Below are positions 21,445 to 30,166 of a DNA stretch of 64,000 bases, piece after piece. The translations under genes and the position numbers were made by a program. How positions within the stretch are numbered: the stretch's first letter is position 1; each line of letters begins with the position of its first letter. The DNA lies in contig JACRHJ010000014.1 of the NCBI GenBank assembly GCA_016212105.1, positions 54,686 through 118,685 of the forward strand, in the 5' to 3' direction. The stretch comes from Nitrospirota bacterium. GTDB taxonomy: Bacteria > Nitrospirota > JACRHJ01. The notes under the pieces are model-generated. The model did not search any database, was not told where the DNA came from, and saw only the letters and a list, made by a program, of their open reading frames with translations.

Positions 21445-22392
21445 CTACAGATAGTTCTTCGGGTTCCTCGGAACGCCGTTGACCCTTACTTCGTAATGGA
21501 GGTGCGGGCCGGTCGAGCTGCCCGTATTGCCGACCTTCCCGATGACGTCGCCCTTCTTGACGCGCTCCCCGGGCCTGACGTCCGCCTTCGAGAGGTGCCC
21601 GTATATCGTGGCTACGCCGTAGCCGTGCTGAAGCTTTATATACCTGCCGTAGCCGGTCTGGTAGCCTACCTCGGCGACAGTGCCGTTCGCGGGCGCGTGT
21701 ATGGGTGTACCTATGTTGTTTGCGATGTCGAGGCCTTCGTGGAACTGGCGCGTGCCGTAGATGGGAGACCTGCGGTAGCCGAACGAGGATGTGATGAAGC
21801 CCCTGACGGGCCAGATGTTGGGAGTCGCGGCCATGACGGAGTTCCTGTGCTCAAGGTAGCCGGCCAGCTTCCTCATGCCGGCCTCCTGCTCCGCGGCCGC
21901 GGCCTTGAGGCCATCGAGCTCCTGGGACATCTGCTCCATCAGCTCTTTCTGGTTCTTCTTGCCGAGCTCGTCGAGGTTGAGCGAGGACATCTCGGCCGTG
22001 CCGCCGATGCCGAGCCTCTGCTGGCTCTTCTCGCGGCCGCCGACCCTGGCGAGCGACTTTATCTTGTCGCTCATCTCCTGGAGCTGGGCCATCTGGCCCT
22101 TCATGTCGACTATGTTCGAGGCGAATACCTTTATCTGCTCCCTCTGCTCCGTAGTCTCGGCGCGCAGGGTGTCGAGTTCCCATACCTGTCCGCGCATGTG
22201 GAAGTATTCTCCCATCATGAGCGTGGACAGGCCTACGGCAACCAGAACCGCAATACCGAGGTTTCTTAAGAAGGTCTTCTCTATGCTGAACTTGCGGACC
22301 TTCGAATTCGGCCCGGGCAAGATCATTACGGTGAAGTACTCTTTCTTCTTTTTCCTGGCATGCGGAGCCTTTTTACGCAGACCTCCGAGCAA
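21445..22392 (-). CDS. Membrane-anchored M23 (LytM) peptidase
   Basis: The protein of 315 residues has a positively charged start (RKKAPHARKKKK), one membrane span near residues 45-65, a coiled-coil stretch rich in Glu/Gln (about 75-180), and a C-terminal LytM zinc-peptidase domain. Zinc ligands are visible in RQFHEGLDIAN and HLHYEVRVNG. It should cleave or regulate cell-wall peptides in the periplasm. The open frame reaches a GTG at 22434, but a TTGACA element at 22448-22453 with a -10 at 22425-22431 would start transcription inside that extension. I therefore choose the TTG at 22392, which has GGGGGAG five bases upstream. Confidence 0.85.
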   Translation of the reverse strand: MLGGLRKKAPHARKKKKEYFTVMILPGPNSKVRKFSIEKTFLRNLGIAVLVAVGLSTLMMGEYFHMRGQVWELDTLRAETTEQREQIKVFASNIVDMKGQMAQLQEMSDKIKSLARVGGREKSQQRLGIGGTAEMSSLNLDELGKKNQKELMEQMSQELDGLKAAAAEQEAGMRKLAGYLEHRNSVMAATPNIWPVRGFITSSFGYRRSPIYGTRQFHEGLDIANNIGTPIHAPANGTVAEVGYQTGYGRYIKLQHGYGVATIYGHLSKADVRPGERVKKGDVIGKVGNTGSSTGPHLHYEVRVNGVPRNPKNYL

Positions 22393-22424
22393 ACAGTCTC
22401 CCCCTTTCGAAAACAGTCGCAACT

Positions 22425-22453
22425 TTTCTAACACACGCGGTCAGGCTTGTCAA
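22425..22453 (-). promoter_or_regulatory. Sigma70-type promoter of the M23 peptidase gene
   Basis: On the minus strand TTGACA (22448-22453) is followed after 16-17 bases by TTAGAA or TAGAAA (22425-22431). Transcription would begin near 22418, upstream of the GGGGGAG and TTG start at 22392. This decides against the longer GTG-start reading. Confidence 0.6.
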
Positions 22454-22497
22454 GGCTTTTTTGCCCGGACGAGCCGACAACGGGTGATTATGGCATC

Positions 22498-23115
22498 TTA
22501 ATGAGAACCCCTCGCTATAGACTCCATAACTTTCCGGAAGAACCCGGCGTAAGGTTCTGGCAGGGGTTTTGCCGGGCCAGCGTTGCCTTCTATCAGGCCG
22601 GTCATCGCAAGGAGCAGGCCGCGCGGGCCGGCCGCATCCTTGGGCATGCCGCCGTGGACTTCGCGGAGTCTTGCAGCGAGTTCCGCCTTGTCCTTTGGTT
22701 CGCCGGTCCGCATTATCATCACGACGGACGCTGCAATCTGCGTCAGGAACTCGCGCATCTCCTTGTCGGCGGCATCCCCGGCGTCCCCGGCGTCGCCGGG
22801 TTTCCTCTTGTCAGGCGACAATGCCCTGGTGACGATGCGGTCGTATATGCCCTTGTACGGCTCACCCATGCCTTCGGACGACGGCGGGTTGCCTTCCAAG
22901 AGGCCCACGAGCGCGCGTATGAACTCCTTCGCGTCGGCTGTGTCCTCGGACACGGCCGGCATCTGCGCGTCCATGCCGTTCAGGGTCACGACGAGGCGCG
23001 CCCGGTCGTCCGGCGTGCCCTTGAGCGCGCCGAGCACCGAGCCCGCGAGCGAGGTAAGCATCCGGACCATCTTTTCGTTGTCGGTCGGCAATTGGTTCAC
23101 CTGTTGATATTGCAT
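22498..23115 (-). CDS. Unknown protein with two tandem copies of an ~85-residue domain
   Basis: I do not recognise the family of this 205-residue protein. It contains an internal duplication. The first half (about 15-95) runs VRMLTSLAGSVLGAL...FIRALVGLLEGNPP...EPYKGIYDRIV. The second half (about 120-200) runs REFLTQIAASVVMIM...LLLAMTGLIEGNAG...EPYAGFFRKVM. The halves are joined by a charged linker with a GDAGDAGDAAD tract. Both look all-helical. There is no signal peptide. The start at 23115 follows a promoter (-35 23155-23160, -10 23132-23137) that would exclude the longer TTG-initiated frame. Confidence 0.6.
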   Translation of the reverse strand: MQYQQVNQLPTDNEKMVRMLTSLAGSVLGALKGTPDDRARLVVTLNGMDAQMPAVSEDTADAKEFIRALVGLLEGNPPSSEGMGEPYKGIYDRIVTRALSPDKRKPGDAGDAGDAADKEMREFLTQIAASVVMIMRTGEPKDKAELAARLREVHGGMPKDAAGPRGLLLAMTGLIEGNAGPAKPLPEPYAGFFRKVMESIARGSH

Positions 23116-23131
23116 GGCTGTTGACCCATGC

Positions 23132-23160
23132 ATGATAACCGGCGGGGCGGGATATGTCAA
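23132..23160 (-). promoter_or_regulatory. Sigma70-type promoter of the duplicated-domain gene
   Basis: TTGACA (23155-23160) and TATCAT (23132-23137) are separated by 17 bases on the minus strand. The start would be near 23125, about ten bases before the chosen ATG at 23115. Confidence 0.65.
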
Positions 23161-23185
23161 GGTTTACGTGAGGCGCGTGGTACGT

Positions 23186-23456
23186 CATTCCCGCGAAGGC
23201 GGGAATCCAGGAAGTTGTAGTTGCTCGATTCATCGGGCGGTTTTGTAGGGCGCGACGCCCTCGGCGCGCCGGATATTCCGGGCCGTTCGGAGACCGGCCC
23301 CTACGGGTGGAACGCCCTCACCCCAACCCCTCTCCCGGGAGGAGAGGGGATTTGATAAAGGATAATAAGAGGGCGGGCATCCCGCACAAATTGCGGGACC
23401 CATGCAAAAAAACAAAGAAGGGCCGACACACGGGTCGGCCCCTGCATAAAATCATC
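23186..23456. repeat. Repeat island: CCCGC, GTAGTTGC, CCCTCTCC and GGGCCGAC hairpins
   Basis: The stretch contains a GTCATTCCCGC hairpin (about 23185-23210), a GTAGTTGCTCGATTCATCGGGC hairpin of the family that frames the second RAYT (23217-23239), a CCCTCTCC repeat (about 23310-23352), a GGGCGGGCATCCCGC hairpin (about 23372-23400) and a GGGCCGAC hairpin (23420-23445). No gene is seen. Confidence 0.8.
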
Positions 23457-23498
23457 TCGGTCAGGTTTGCGCGGCGTCCGGCTTCATGGCCGAGTTCT

Positions 23499-23709
23499 TC
23501 ATTCCTTATGCCACACGCCGAAATAATAAGCACCGAATATTGCTAATGCAAGGAACGCAGCCATAAAGGTATTTTTCAAGTCACCAAAATCATGGCCTTT
23601 CGTTAAGAACCTGTTGAGGAAATAAACCATACCGGCTAAATCAAAAATTATAGCAAAGATAACTAATGCATTATTCGGTTTTTTCGATTGAACACCTCCC
23701 GGCCGCCAT
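23499..23709 (-). pseudogene. Small membrane-protein gene with an apparent frameshift at an A6 run
   Basis: An open frame of about 63 codons ends with TGA at 23499-23501 and encodes a hydrophobic protein with segments such as LVIFAIIFDLAGMVYFLN and MAAFLALAIFGAYYFGVW. No good start codon is in frame near its 5' end. An ATG at 23709 (and a GTG at 23695) open other frames that run into a six-A run at 23680-23685 before stopping. A shift of one base there would join start and body. It may be a decayed gene, a sequencing error or programmed slippage. Composition is AT-rich. Confidence 0.4.
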
Positions 23710-23725
23710 CGACAGGAAACAAATC

Positions 23726-24571
23726 CTACCCCTTCGCCAGCATCTTCAAGGCGTCCTCGACGAGCCTGTCCACGGACAATTTTTCATCGTCGCGTAAATC
23801 GTCTCTCTGTTGCCACCTCGCGTCCTCCACAGCCGCAGCGGCTTCATCATAATCATGGCCATTGCGTAAAAGTATCTCTACCGCCGCCTCGGCCGCCTCG
23901 TCGTCGTCGATAACCAGAAGACTCTCGACAAGTTCATCGGGGTAATCGACCCCGGCTGCCAGACCCGTCCTCAAAATCGTGCGTGCCTTATCCCGGTCCA
24001 GCGGGGTCCTGTAAAATTCGTCACAAAAAATATCAGACCACGCTACATAACCGGATGCCCATCCCGTGTAGTCGCGGACAACCGCCTCGTACAAGGCTTC
24101 CGCCGTGTCCGTATCACCCATCGCCGCATATGCCTCCGCCTCGGTAACCCGCATGTTCTGGACTATGGACAGGCCGCTATCTGGCAAAACCTCCACGAAT
24201 TCACGCGCATATTCAGCCAACGTCACGCCATAGGGGCCAGTAAAGGACGCGACCTTCAGCGCATTTCCCAGGTCATCGCTCCACTTGCTCGCAGTCGCTA
24301 TTTCCGCGAACTCGTTGTCGATGGAAGCGATGTCCCGAAGGCCCTTTTCTTTTGCGGCTGAAGCTACGGCTCGCCAGATTTCCAGCCACTTGTCGCACGC
24401 GCCCGCGTAGTCACGCTTCCAGTACAAACCGTATCCGAGGCGCATCTGGTGAGTCAGGGACTTCCGTGCCTCCGCCGGAAACAATACCCCGTCCTCTCCC
24501 TTGTCGATGCAGCATTTCTTGAACTTCTTCCCGCTGCCGCACGGGCACGGGTCATTCCTTCCAACTTTCAT
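23726..24571 (-). CDS. SEC-C motif protein with helical repeat body
   Basis: This 281-residue protein starts with the zinc-binding SEC-C motif [16 protein letters not shown], the same motif that ends SecA. The rest is alpha-helical with TPR-like pairs (for example [21 protein letters not shown]), no signal peptide and no membrane span. AGGAG lies six bases before the ATG at 24571, which decides against the upstream extension. SEC-C proteins of this type are of unknown function; a chaperone or protein-quality role is often guessed. It ends the ruvC-ruvA group. Confidence 0.72.
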   Translation of the reverse strand: MKVGRNDPCPCGSGKKFKKCCIDKGEDGVLFPAEARKSLTHQMRLGYGLYWKRDYAGACDKWLEIWRAVASAAKEKGLRDIASIDNEFAEIATASKWSDDLGNALKVASFTGPYGVTLAEYAREFVEVLPDSGLSIVQNMRVTEAEAYAAMGDTDTAEALYEAVVRDYTGWASGYVAWSDIFCDEFYRTPLDRDKARTILRTGLAAGVDYPDELVESLLVIDDDEAAEAAVEILLRNGHDYDEAAAAVEDARWQQRDDLRDDEKLSVDRLVEDALKMLAKG

Positions 24572-24602
24572 CCGTCGCTCCTGCTCTCTACCAGCCAAAT
24601 CG

Positions 24603-25211
24603 CTACCCCTTCGCCAGCATCTTCAGCGTATCCCGGATAAGCGCCTCGATGGAGGTCTCCTCGCCGTCTGCGGCGCAGACGCGCTTGACGGCTTCTTCCG
24701 CGACGCCCCGGTTGTACCCGAGGTTGACGAGCGCGGAGACCGCCTCCTCCTTCTGGCGGTTGACGCCGGGGCCGACCCGGCAAGGGCCGGAAACCTCCTC
24801 GTATCCCATCGCGGCTACCTTCTCCTTCAGCTCAAGCACGAGACGCGCGGCGGTCTTCTTGCCGACGCCCGGCACGGTGGCGAGCATCCTGTCGTCGCCG
24901 CGCGCTATCGCGTCCACGAGCTTGTCCATAGCGAGGCCGGAGATGATGTTCAGCGCGAGCTTGGGGCCGATGCCGGTGACGCCCATCAGCGCGAGGAAGA
25001 GTTCCTTCTCTTTTACGGTAAGGAAGCCGAACAGGGTTATCGCGTCTTCCCGGACGTGGGTGTGTATGTGGAGCCTGACGGGGCCGCCCTCGTCCGGCAT
25101 CTCGTAGAAGGACGACAGCGGGATGTGCACCTCGTATCCGACGCCGGATACGTCCACTACGACCGTGCCGGGGGTCTTGGAGGCGAGCTTGCCTGTTATG
25201 AGGGCGATCAT
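24603..25211 (-). CDS. ruvA: Holliday junction DNA helicase subunit RuvA
   Basis: The 202-residue protein binds four-way junctions and loads RuvB. It begins MIALITGKL, with the OB-fold domain to about 65, two helix-hairpin-helix motifs ([16 protein letters not shown] and [18 protein letters not shown]) and the C-terminal RuvB-contacting domain [16 protein letters not shown]. The ATG at 25211 overlaps the ruvC stop by four bases; the in-frame upstream ATG is inside ruvC. ruvB is not in the window. Confidence 0.95.
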   Translation of the reverse strand: MIALITGKLASKTPGTVVVDVSGVGYEVHIPLSSFYEMPDEGGPVRLHIHTHVREDAITLFGFLTVKEKELFLALMGVTGIGPKLALNIISGLAMDKLVDAIARGDDRMLATVPGVGKKTAARLVLELKEKVAAMGYEEVSGPCRVGPGVNRQKEEAVSALVNLGYNRGVAEEAVKRVCAADGEETSIEALIRDTLKMLAKG

Positions 25212-25708
25212 TTGCCCCTGCCCTTCACGGCGTCCTTCATCCGCGCCGAGTGTATGTGGCAAATCGCGGCCGCGAGCGCGTCCGTCGTGTCGAGCTTGGC
25301 CGGCATGGCGTCCATCTTCAGGAGAGTCATGACCATCTTCTGGACCTGCGGCTTCTCGGCCGCGCCGTAACCGACCACAGCCTGCTTTATCTCGGTCGGG
25401 GAGTACTCGTACACCGGCAGGCCGTCCATCACGGCGGCGAGGACCGCGACGCCCCTCGCGTGCCCGAGCTTGAGCGCGGACTGTACGTTCTTGGCGAAGA
25501 ACAGGCTCTCGACCGCGACCATGTCTGGGTGGTGCTCCGCGATGACCGCCTGAAGGCCCTCGTATATCTTCTTGAGGCGCTCCGGGAAGGCCTGCTTCGC
25601 GGACGTGGCGATGCCCCCGGCCCCGACGAAGGTTATGCGGCCGCCGTCTTCGTCCACCACGCCGTAACCGGTAGTGACCGTGCCGGGGTCTATGCCTAAT
25701 ACTCGCAT
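25208..25708 (-). CDS. ruvC: Crossover junction endodeoxyribonuclease RuvC
   Basis: The 166-residue RNase H-fold nuclease resolves Holliday junctions. Acidic residues are visible in VLGIDPGTVTTGYG, AVESLFFAKN and TTDALAAAICH, and the DNA-contacting YSPTEIKQAVVGYGAAEK is conserved. It is translationally coupled to ruvA. yebC lies upstream across a 315-base repeat-filled gap, an arrangement (yebC-ruvC-ruvA) common in bacteria. Confidence 0.96.
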   Translation of the reverse strand: MRVLGIDPGTVTTGYGVVDEDGGRITFVGAGGIATSAKQAFPERLKKIYEGLQAVIAEHHPDMVAVESLFFAKNVQSALKLGHARGVAVLAAVMDGLPVYEYSPTEIKQAVVGYGAAEKPQVQKMVMTLLKMDAMPAKLDTTDALAAAICHIHSARMKDAVKGRGK

Positions 25709-25734
25709 TGCAACCCTGCGGATTGAATATCAGT

Positions 25735-25985
25735 TACTCCGGTGTCACCCCCGTGAAAACGGGGGTCCATTTTGAATATGCGCATGACAATGGATTCCCG
25801 CTTTCGCGGGAATGACAACAAAAGGTGCGGGCGCAGTAAACTGCGCCCCTACAATATTTGATACAGGCAGATTCTTCGCTTCGCTCAGAATGACACCGTT
25901 AAGTCAAATGCAGGGCCGACACGCGGGTCGGCCCCTACATAAAATCATTCACGAACACGAGACACGAACACGAAACACGGCTTTT
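25735..25985. repeat. Intergenic repeat island between yebC and ruvC
   Basis: This 315-base gap has no gene. It holds two GTCATTCCCGC-type hairpins (about 25742-25770 and 25790-25815), a GTAG/GGGCGCAG hairpin (25827-25852), a GTCATTCTGAG repeat (about 25861-25897), a GTAG/GGGCCGAC hairpin (25913-25939) and a direct-repeat tract of the words ACGAACACG and GACACG (25948-25980). Confidence 0.85.
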
Positions 25986-26023
25986 CCTGCCAGCCCCTAG
26001 CCCCTCGTCCCTAGCCCCTGCTT

Positions 26024-26776
26024 TTACCCCATCCTCTCCATCTCTTCGTCCGAGATGTCGAAGTTCGCGTAGACGTCCTGGACGTCGTCGTTGTCTTCGA
26101 GCGCGTCCATCAGCCGTATCATCTGCTCAGCCTCCTTGCCTTCGAGCTTGACGTAGGTCTGCGGTATCATCGTGACCTCGGCGACCTCGGGCTTGATGCC
26201 CATGCCGGTGACGGCGGTCTTCACAGACTCGAAGTCAGTTGCCGCGGTGAATATCTCGTAGTTAGGCTCGCCGGGCTCGGAGACCACATCCTCCGCACCG
26301 GCCTCGAGCGCGGCGTTCATCAGCTCGTCCTCGCCGACCGCCTTCTTGTCGACGACTATGTAGCCCTTCTGGTTGAACATCCAGGAGACGCAGCCGGCCT
26401 CGCCCATGCTGCCGTTGTTCTTGCTGAGTATGAAGCGCACCTCGGCGACCGAGCGGTTCTTGTTGTCGGTCAGGCAGGCGATGAGGAGCGCGACGCCGCC
26501 GGGGCCGTAGCCCTCGTACGTCACCTCGTCGTAGGACACGCCCGGCAGCTCGCCGGTGCCCTTCTGTATGGCGCGCTTGACGTTGTCCGCGGGCATGTTG
26601 GCTTCCTTGGCCTTCTCTATAGCGGTGCGAAGCCTGGCGTTTCCGTCCGGGTCGCCGCCTCCGAGCTTGGCCGCGACGGTAAGCTCCTTGGTGACCTTCG
26701 TGAATATCTTGCCCCTCTTCTGGTCGGCGGCCGCCTTCTTGTGCTTCGTGGTTGCCCACTTGGAATGTCCTGACAT
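26024..26776 (-). CDS. yebC: YebC/PmpR family protein
   Basis: The 250-residue protein begins [22 protein letters not shown] (family hallmark) and has the three-domain YebC layout, with [21 protein letters not shown] and [10 protein letters not shown]. The family has been described as transcription regulators and, more recently, as ribosome-associated factors that ease polyproline stalling. GGAGGAGACATG gives the start. Genomic position with ruvC and ruvA is conserved widely. Confidence 0.95.
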   Translation of the reverse strand: MSGHSKWATTKHKKAAADQKRGKIFTKVTKELTVAAKLGGGDPDGNARLRTAIEKAKEANMPADNVKRAIQKGTGELPGVSYDEVTYEGYGPGGVALLIACLTDNKNRSVAEVRFILSKNNGSMGEAGCVSWMFNQKGYIVVDKKAVGEDELMNAALEAGAEDVVSEPGEPNYEIFTAATDFESVKTAVTGMGIKPEVAEVTMIPQTYVKLEGKEAEQMIRLMDALEDNDDVQDVYANFDISDEEMERMG

Positions 26777-26832
26777 GTCTCCTCCGTGTTTGTATTAATG
26801 AGAATAAGGATGTCGAACGAAAAACAGGCAGA

Positions 26833-28938
26833 CTACTTCATGCCCAGGATCTTCTGGAGAACGCTGAACTTCTTGTCCTCGGCCTTCGGCATGAGTATCG
26901 GCGCGGGTGTGCGCACGGGGCGCGGCGTGTCCGGGGGTTTAAGCCTGGCCTCGTCGGCAGGCTTGACGGAGGGAGACGGGTCGGCCTTGGGATAAGGCTG
27001 GAGCACCTCCACCTTCGTTATAGAGTCGAGCCCCGCCCCCTCTATCTCGACATCCACGCTGACCTTCAGCGTGACCTCCCTGAAGCCGTCGGTGGTTGTG
27101 ATGCGTACCGGGATGGTGAAGACCTGCCTGGAACCCATTACGGGCAGCTCGGCGGTCTCCGGCCTTTCGGATGTCATGCCCGGAGATGCCGCGAGGATAC
27201 CACTGTCGTCGTCCGAGAACTCATGGGACAGCTCGCTGTCGAGTTCCTCGACGGTCATGGACGGCTTGCCGGCCTTCCTGCCGAAGTATACGTCGAAGAG
27301 GTCCTTGCCGCCCGCTGGTTCCCCGGCCGGGGACGCCTCTTCGACCGCATGGGACTCCTCGACGAACTCCTCGGCGTCGTGGATGGCGGCCTCCCATGCT
27401 ATGGGAGAGTCCTCGCCCCCCGCCGTTATGACCACGGCCGCGTCGCTGACCACGGGCTCATCCGGGACGGGCTGCATGGGCGGCATGCCCTGCGACATCT
27501 CGGCGAACTTCGCAAAGACGTCCTGCCCTTCGTCAGCCACAGGCTCGGCCTCGTGCACCGCGTCGTGCACCGCCTCTGCCGGCTCGGCATGGATGTCGTC
27601 GGCAAGCTCCGAGAATATCGCGCGCTCCCGCTCGTCGAACGCGATGGGCGCTCCGGCGTACTGGGAGGCGTATCCCTCGTCCGCGCCGGCAAGGTCTGCC
27701 ATCGGAAGCGAGACGTCGTCCTTTATGGCGTCTCCAAGCTCGTCCGGCACCTCGACCGCCTCGTATATCTCCTCATGCTCGGCCTCGTCAGTCGCGCCGA
27801 ACAGGTCCGGGACCACCGGCGGGAAGTTCAGGACGGTACCCGCTGATCCCAGGTCCGGGATATCGGGTATACCTGGCACCGCCTCCATCACGCCCGAAGG
27901 CAGGCTTATGTTCCCGCTAAGCTCGGACGAGACCTCGGCCGGGACGGAAAACGGCAGTGCATCCGGGCCCGCCGCCAGCATGGACGGCGCCTCGAAGTAT
28001 GTGTCGCCGGCCGCTCTCTCCTGGACGGCTTCGGTACCCTCCGCCTCGACAGCCGCGTCCGTGCTCCATCCGGCAGGCATGTGCAGCGTCTCGGTTATCT
28101 CGTCAGTGCGGGCGGACTCGATTGCCGCGACCGCCTGGGGTGCGGTACCCGTTGCGGCGGGGACTGGCTCCGGGGCGGTCGGCACCTCGTCGGCCCAGAC
28201 GGACTCCCTGGAAACAGGTGCCGGCCCGGCGGATGCCCGCGACAGCTCCGGGGCAAGCTCCGGCGGCAGCGCCGCTTCGGCCTGCGCCTCACCGGCATCA
28301 CGAAGTTCAGGCTCGTTCTCCCTGAAGACCTCGACGTTGACGTCGTGGCCCTCGGGGTCCTGCTTCAGGTCGTGCATGATGAACTTGACGATGGCCGTCA
28401 TCGTCTTCAGCACGCCCTCGCCAGTAACGGCGGATGCCTCGAAGTACGGCAGGCCGAGCGGGTTCAGGTACTCGTCCATCTCCTCGACCGGGGCCGCGTT
28501 CGGGAGGTCTCGCTTGTTGTACTGTATGACCACCGGGAACTTGTCGAGCTTGAGGCCCATGTCGGCGAGGTTGGCCTTGAGGTTTTCCATCGACTGGAGG
28601 TTCTCCTCCATCATCATCTTCTGGGAGTCGGCGACGAAAACGACGCCATCCGCGCCCTTCAGGACGAGTTTTCTGGTGGAGTTGTAGAATACCTGGCCTG
28701 GTACGGTATAGAGGTGGAACCGGGTCTTGAAGCCCCTGATGCTGCCGAGCTCGACAGGCAGGAAGTCGAAGAACAGCGTCCTGTCTCCCTGGGTCGCCAG
28801 CGAGATGAGCTTGCCCTTGTTCTTGGACTTCACCCGGTCGAAGATGTGGTGTATGTTGGTGGTCTTTCCGGACAGGCCGGGACCGTAATACACTATCTTC
28901 GCGTTGATCTCGCGCGTTGCGTAGTTTACAAGGGCCAT
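26833..28938 (-). CDS. MglA-like GTPase with a very long C-terminal extension
   Basis: The 701-residue protein has an MglA-type small GTPase at residues 1-195: P-loop GPGLSGKTTN, switch region with TVPGQVFYNSTRKLVLKGADGVVFVADSQ, and NKRDL. MglA sets the cell pole for twitching or gliding motility and is normally about 195 residues. Here some 400 residues of low-complexity Ala/Glu/Pro/Ser-rich sequence follow, then a conserved-looking beta-rich segment (RQVFTIPVRITTTDGFREVTLKVSV) and a Pro-rich, basic tail ending KFSVLQKILGMK. No roadblock (MglB) gene is adjacent. GAGGTC precedes the ATG. The frame is open throughout with consistent codon use, so I regard the fusion as real. Confidence 0.85.
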   Translation of the reverse strand: MALVNYATREINAKIVYYGPGLSGKTTNIHHIFDRVKSKNKGKLISLATQGDRTLFFDFLPVELGSIRGFKTRFHLYTVPGQVFYNSTRKLVLKGADGVVFVADSQKMMMEENLQSMENLKANLADMGLKLDKFPVVIQYNKRDLPNAAPVEEMDEYLNPLGLPYFEASAVTGEGVLKTMTAIVKFIMHDLKQDPEGHDVNVEVFRENEPELRDAGEAQAEAALPPELAPELSRASAGPAPVSRESVWADEVPTAPEPVPAATGTAPQAVAAIESARTDEITETLHMPAGWSTDAAVEAEGTEAVQERAAGDTYFEAPSMLAAGPDALPFSVPAEVSSELSGNISLPSGVMEAVPGIPDIPDLGSAGTVLNFPPVVPDLFGATDEAEHEEIYEAVEVPDELGDAIKDDVSLPMADLAGADEGYASQYAGAPIAFDERERAIFSELADDIHAEPAEAVHDAVHEAEPVADEGQDVFAKFAEMSQGMPPMQPVPDEPVVSDAAVVITAGGEDSPIAWEAAIHDAEEFVEESHAVEEASPAGEPAGGKDLFDVYFGRKAGKPSMTVEELDSELSHEFSDDDSGILAASPGMTSERPETAELPVMGSRQVFTIPVRITTTDGFREVTLKVSVDVEIEGAGLDSITKVEVLQPYPKADPSPSVKPADEARLKPPDTPRPVRTPAPILMPKAEDKKFSVLQKILGMK

Positions 28939-29079
28939 CGAAGACCTCGGTTAATACAAGAACATATAAACCCAACTTAATTCATAACATAAAAGGCGAG
29001 GCGGTGTCAACTTATTTGCAGATATGGCGGGGATTTATGGGAGAGGCGTAAAGAAGGTTTACGCAGCCCGCACTCTTAG

Positions 29080-29465
29080 CCTGTCATTCCGAGCGAAGTC
29101 GAGGAATCTGTTTGTAATTGATATTGCAGGGGCGCAATTAATTGCGTCCGCACCGCTACTCCCTCTCCCCTTGCGGGAGAGGGGCCGGGGGGGGGTGAGG
29201 GGGATTAAAGGCAGGGCCGACACACGGGTCGGCCCCTACATTAAAAACAACTTCCTGGATTCCCGCCTTCGCGGGAATGACGGACGGTGTGCGGTGCCCA
29301 CCCTACAATAATCCATTCCCGCGATGCGGGAAGACCCTGTTACTCCCCTCTCCTCCCGGGAGAGGGGCCGGGGGTGAGGGGGATTAAAGGCAGGGCCGAC
29401 ACACGGGTCGGCCCATACATTAATAACAACTTCCTGGATTCCCGCCTTCGCGGGAATGACGGACG
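29080..29465. repeat. Repeat island with a duplicated composite block
   Basis: The 532-base gap 28939-29470 has no gene. It contains a GTCATTCCGAG repeat (about 29083-29110), a GGGGCGCAATTAATTGCG hairpin (29127-29152) and two near-identical blocks of about 110 bases at 29175-29286 and 29358-29465. Each block is made of CCCTCTCC-type, GTAG/GGGCCGAC and CCCGCCTTCGCGGG hairpins in the same order. A GTAGGGTGGGC-type hairpin (29288-29307) sits between them. The first 140 bases after the MglA-like gene start show nothing recognisable. Confidence 0.85.
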
Positions 29466-29470
29466 AAGGC

Positions 29471-30166
29471 TTATTCCGGCGGCCCCTGCTTCGCCCGGTG
29501 CCTGGCCATGAACTCCTCGACGATGGCGACGCCGGACGACGTGCCTATCCGCTCCGCCCCGGCCTGCACCATGTGCACGAGCGTGTCCAAATCCTTTATG
29601 CCGCCCGCGGCCTTTACCCTGGACTTGCCGATGGCCGCCTCTTTCATCAGGGCGACGTCGCCCGACTTCGCCCCGCCAGGCCCGAAGCCGGTGGAGGTCT
29701 TGACGAACTCCGCCCCGACCTCGGCCGCGAGGCGGGCGGCGCCCGCCTTCTCCGCGTCGGTCAGGTAGCAGGTCTCTATTATAACCTTGTGCACCACGCC
29801 TGGCGTCAGCACAATGAAGTCCTTGATGTCGCGCGCGACCGCCTCGTACTCCCCGGCCTTGAACAGGCCGACGTTCATAACGACGTCAAGCTCGGCCGCG
29901 CCGTTTCGGACCGCCTCCACGCCCTCCATCACCTTCATCGGGGTCGTGCCGCATCCAAGCGGGAAGGCGACGACCGAGCAGACCTTTATGCCGGTGTCCT
30001 TCAACCGCCCGGCGGCGCGCGCTACGTAGCAGGGGTTCACGCAGACAGACCAGAACGAGTACTGCCGGGCCTCGTCGCAGAGCCGGTCTATGTCGGCCGG
30101 CGTCGCCGTGGACTTCAGCAGCGTGTGGTCTATGACCCGCGCCAGGTCTATCGCGTTTTCAAACAA
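29471..30166 (-). CDS. deoC: Deoxyribose-phosphate aldolase
   Basis: The 231-residue TIM-barrel enzyme splits deoxyribose-5-phosphate into glyceraldehyde-3-phosphate and acetaldehyde. The Schiff-base lysine lies in FVKTSTGFGPGGA, and VKAAGGIKDLDT and RIGTSSGVAI are conserved. The open frame continues upstream inside the aminotransferase gene; I place the start at the TTG at 30164-30166, which has GAGGAGG seven bases before it and gives the usual FENAIDLARVIDHTLL start. The start overlaps the aminotransferase stop by 19 bases. Confidence 0.92.
   Translation of the reverse strand: MFENAIDLARVIDHTLLKSTATPADIDRLCDEARQYSFWSVCVNPCYVARAAGRLKDTGIKVCSVVAFPLGCGTTPMKVMEGVEAVRNGAAELDVVMNVGLFKAGEYEAVARDIKDFIVLTPGVVHKVIIETCYLTDAEKAGAARLAAEVGAEFVKTSTGFGPGGAKSGDVALMKEAAIGKSRVKAAGGIKDLDTLVHMVQAGAERIGTSSGVAIVEEFMARHRAKQGPPE

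Noticed and set aside
28939..29470. Possible CRISPR array
   Set aside because: Repeats are of several families, palindromic and unevenly spaced, without unique spacers of constant length or cas genes.
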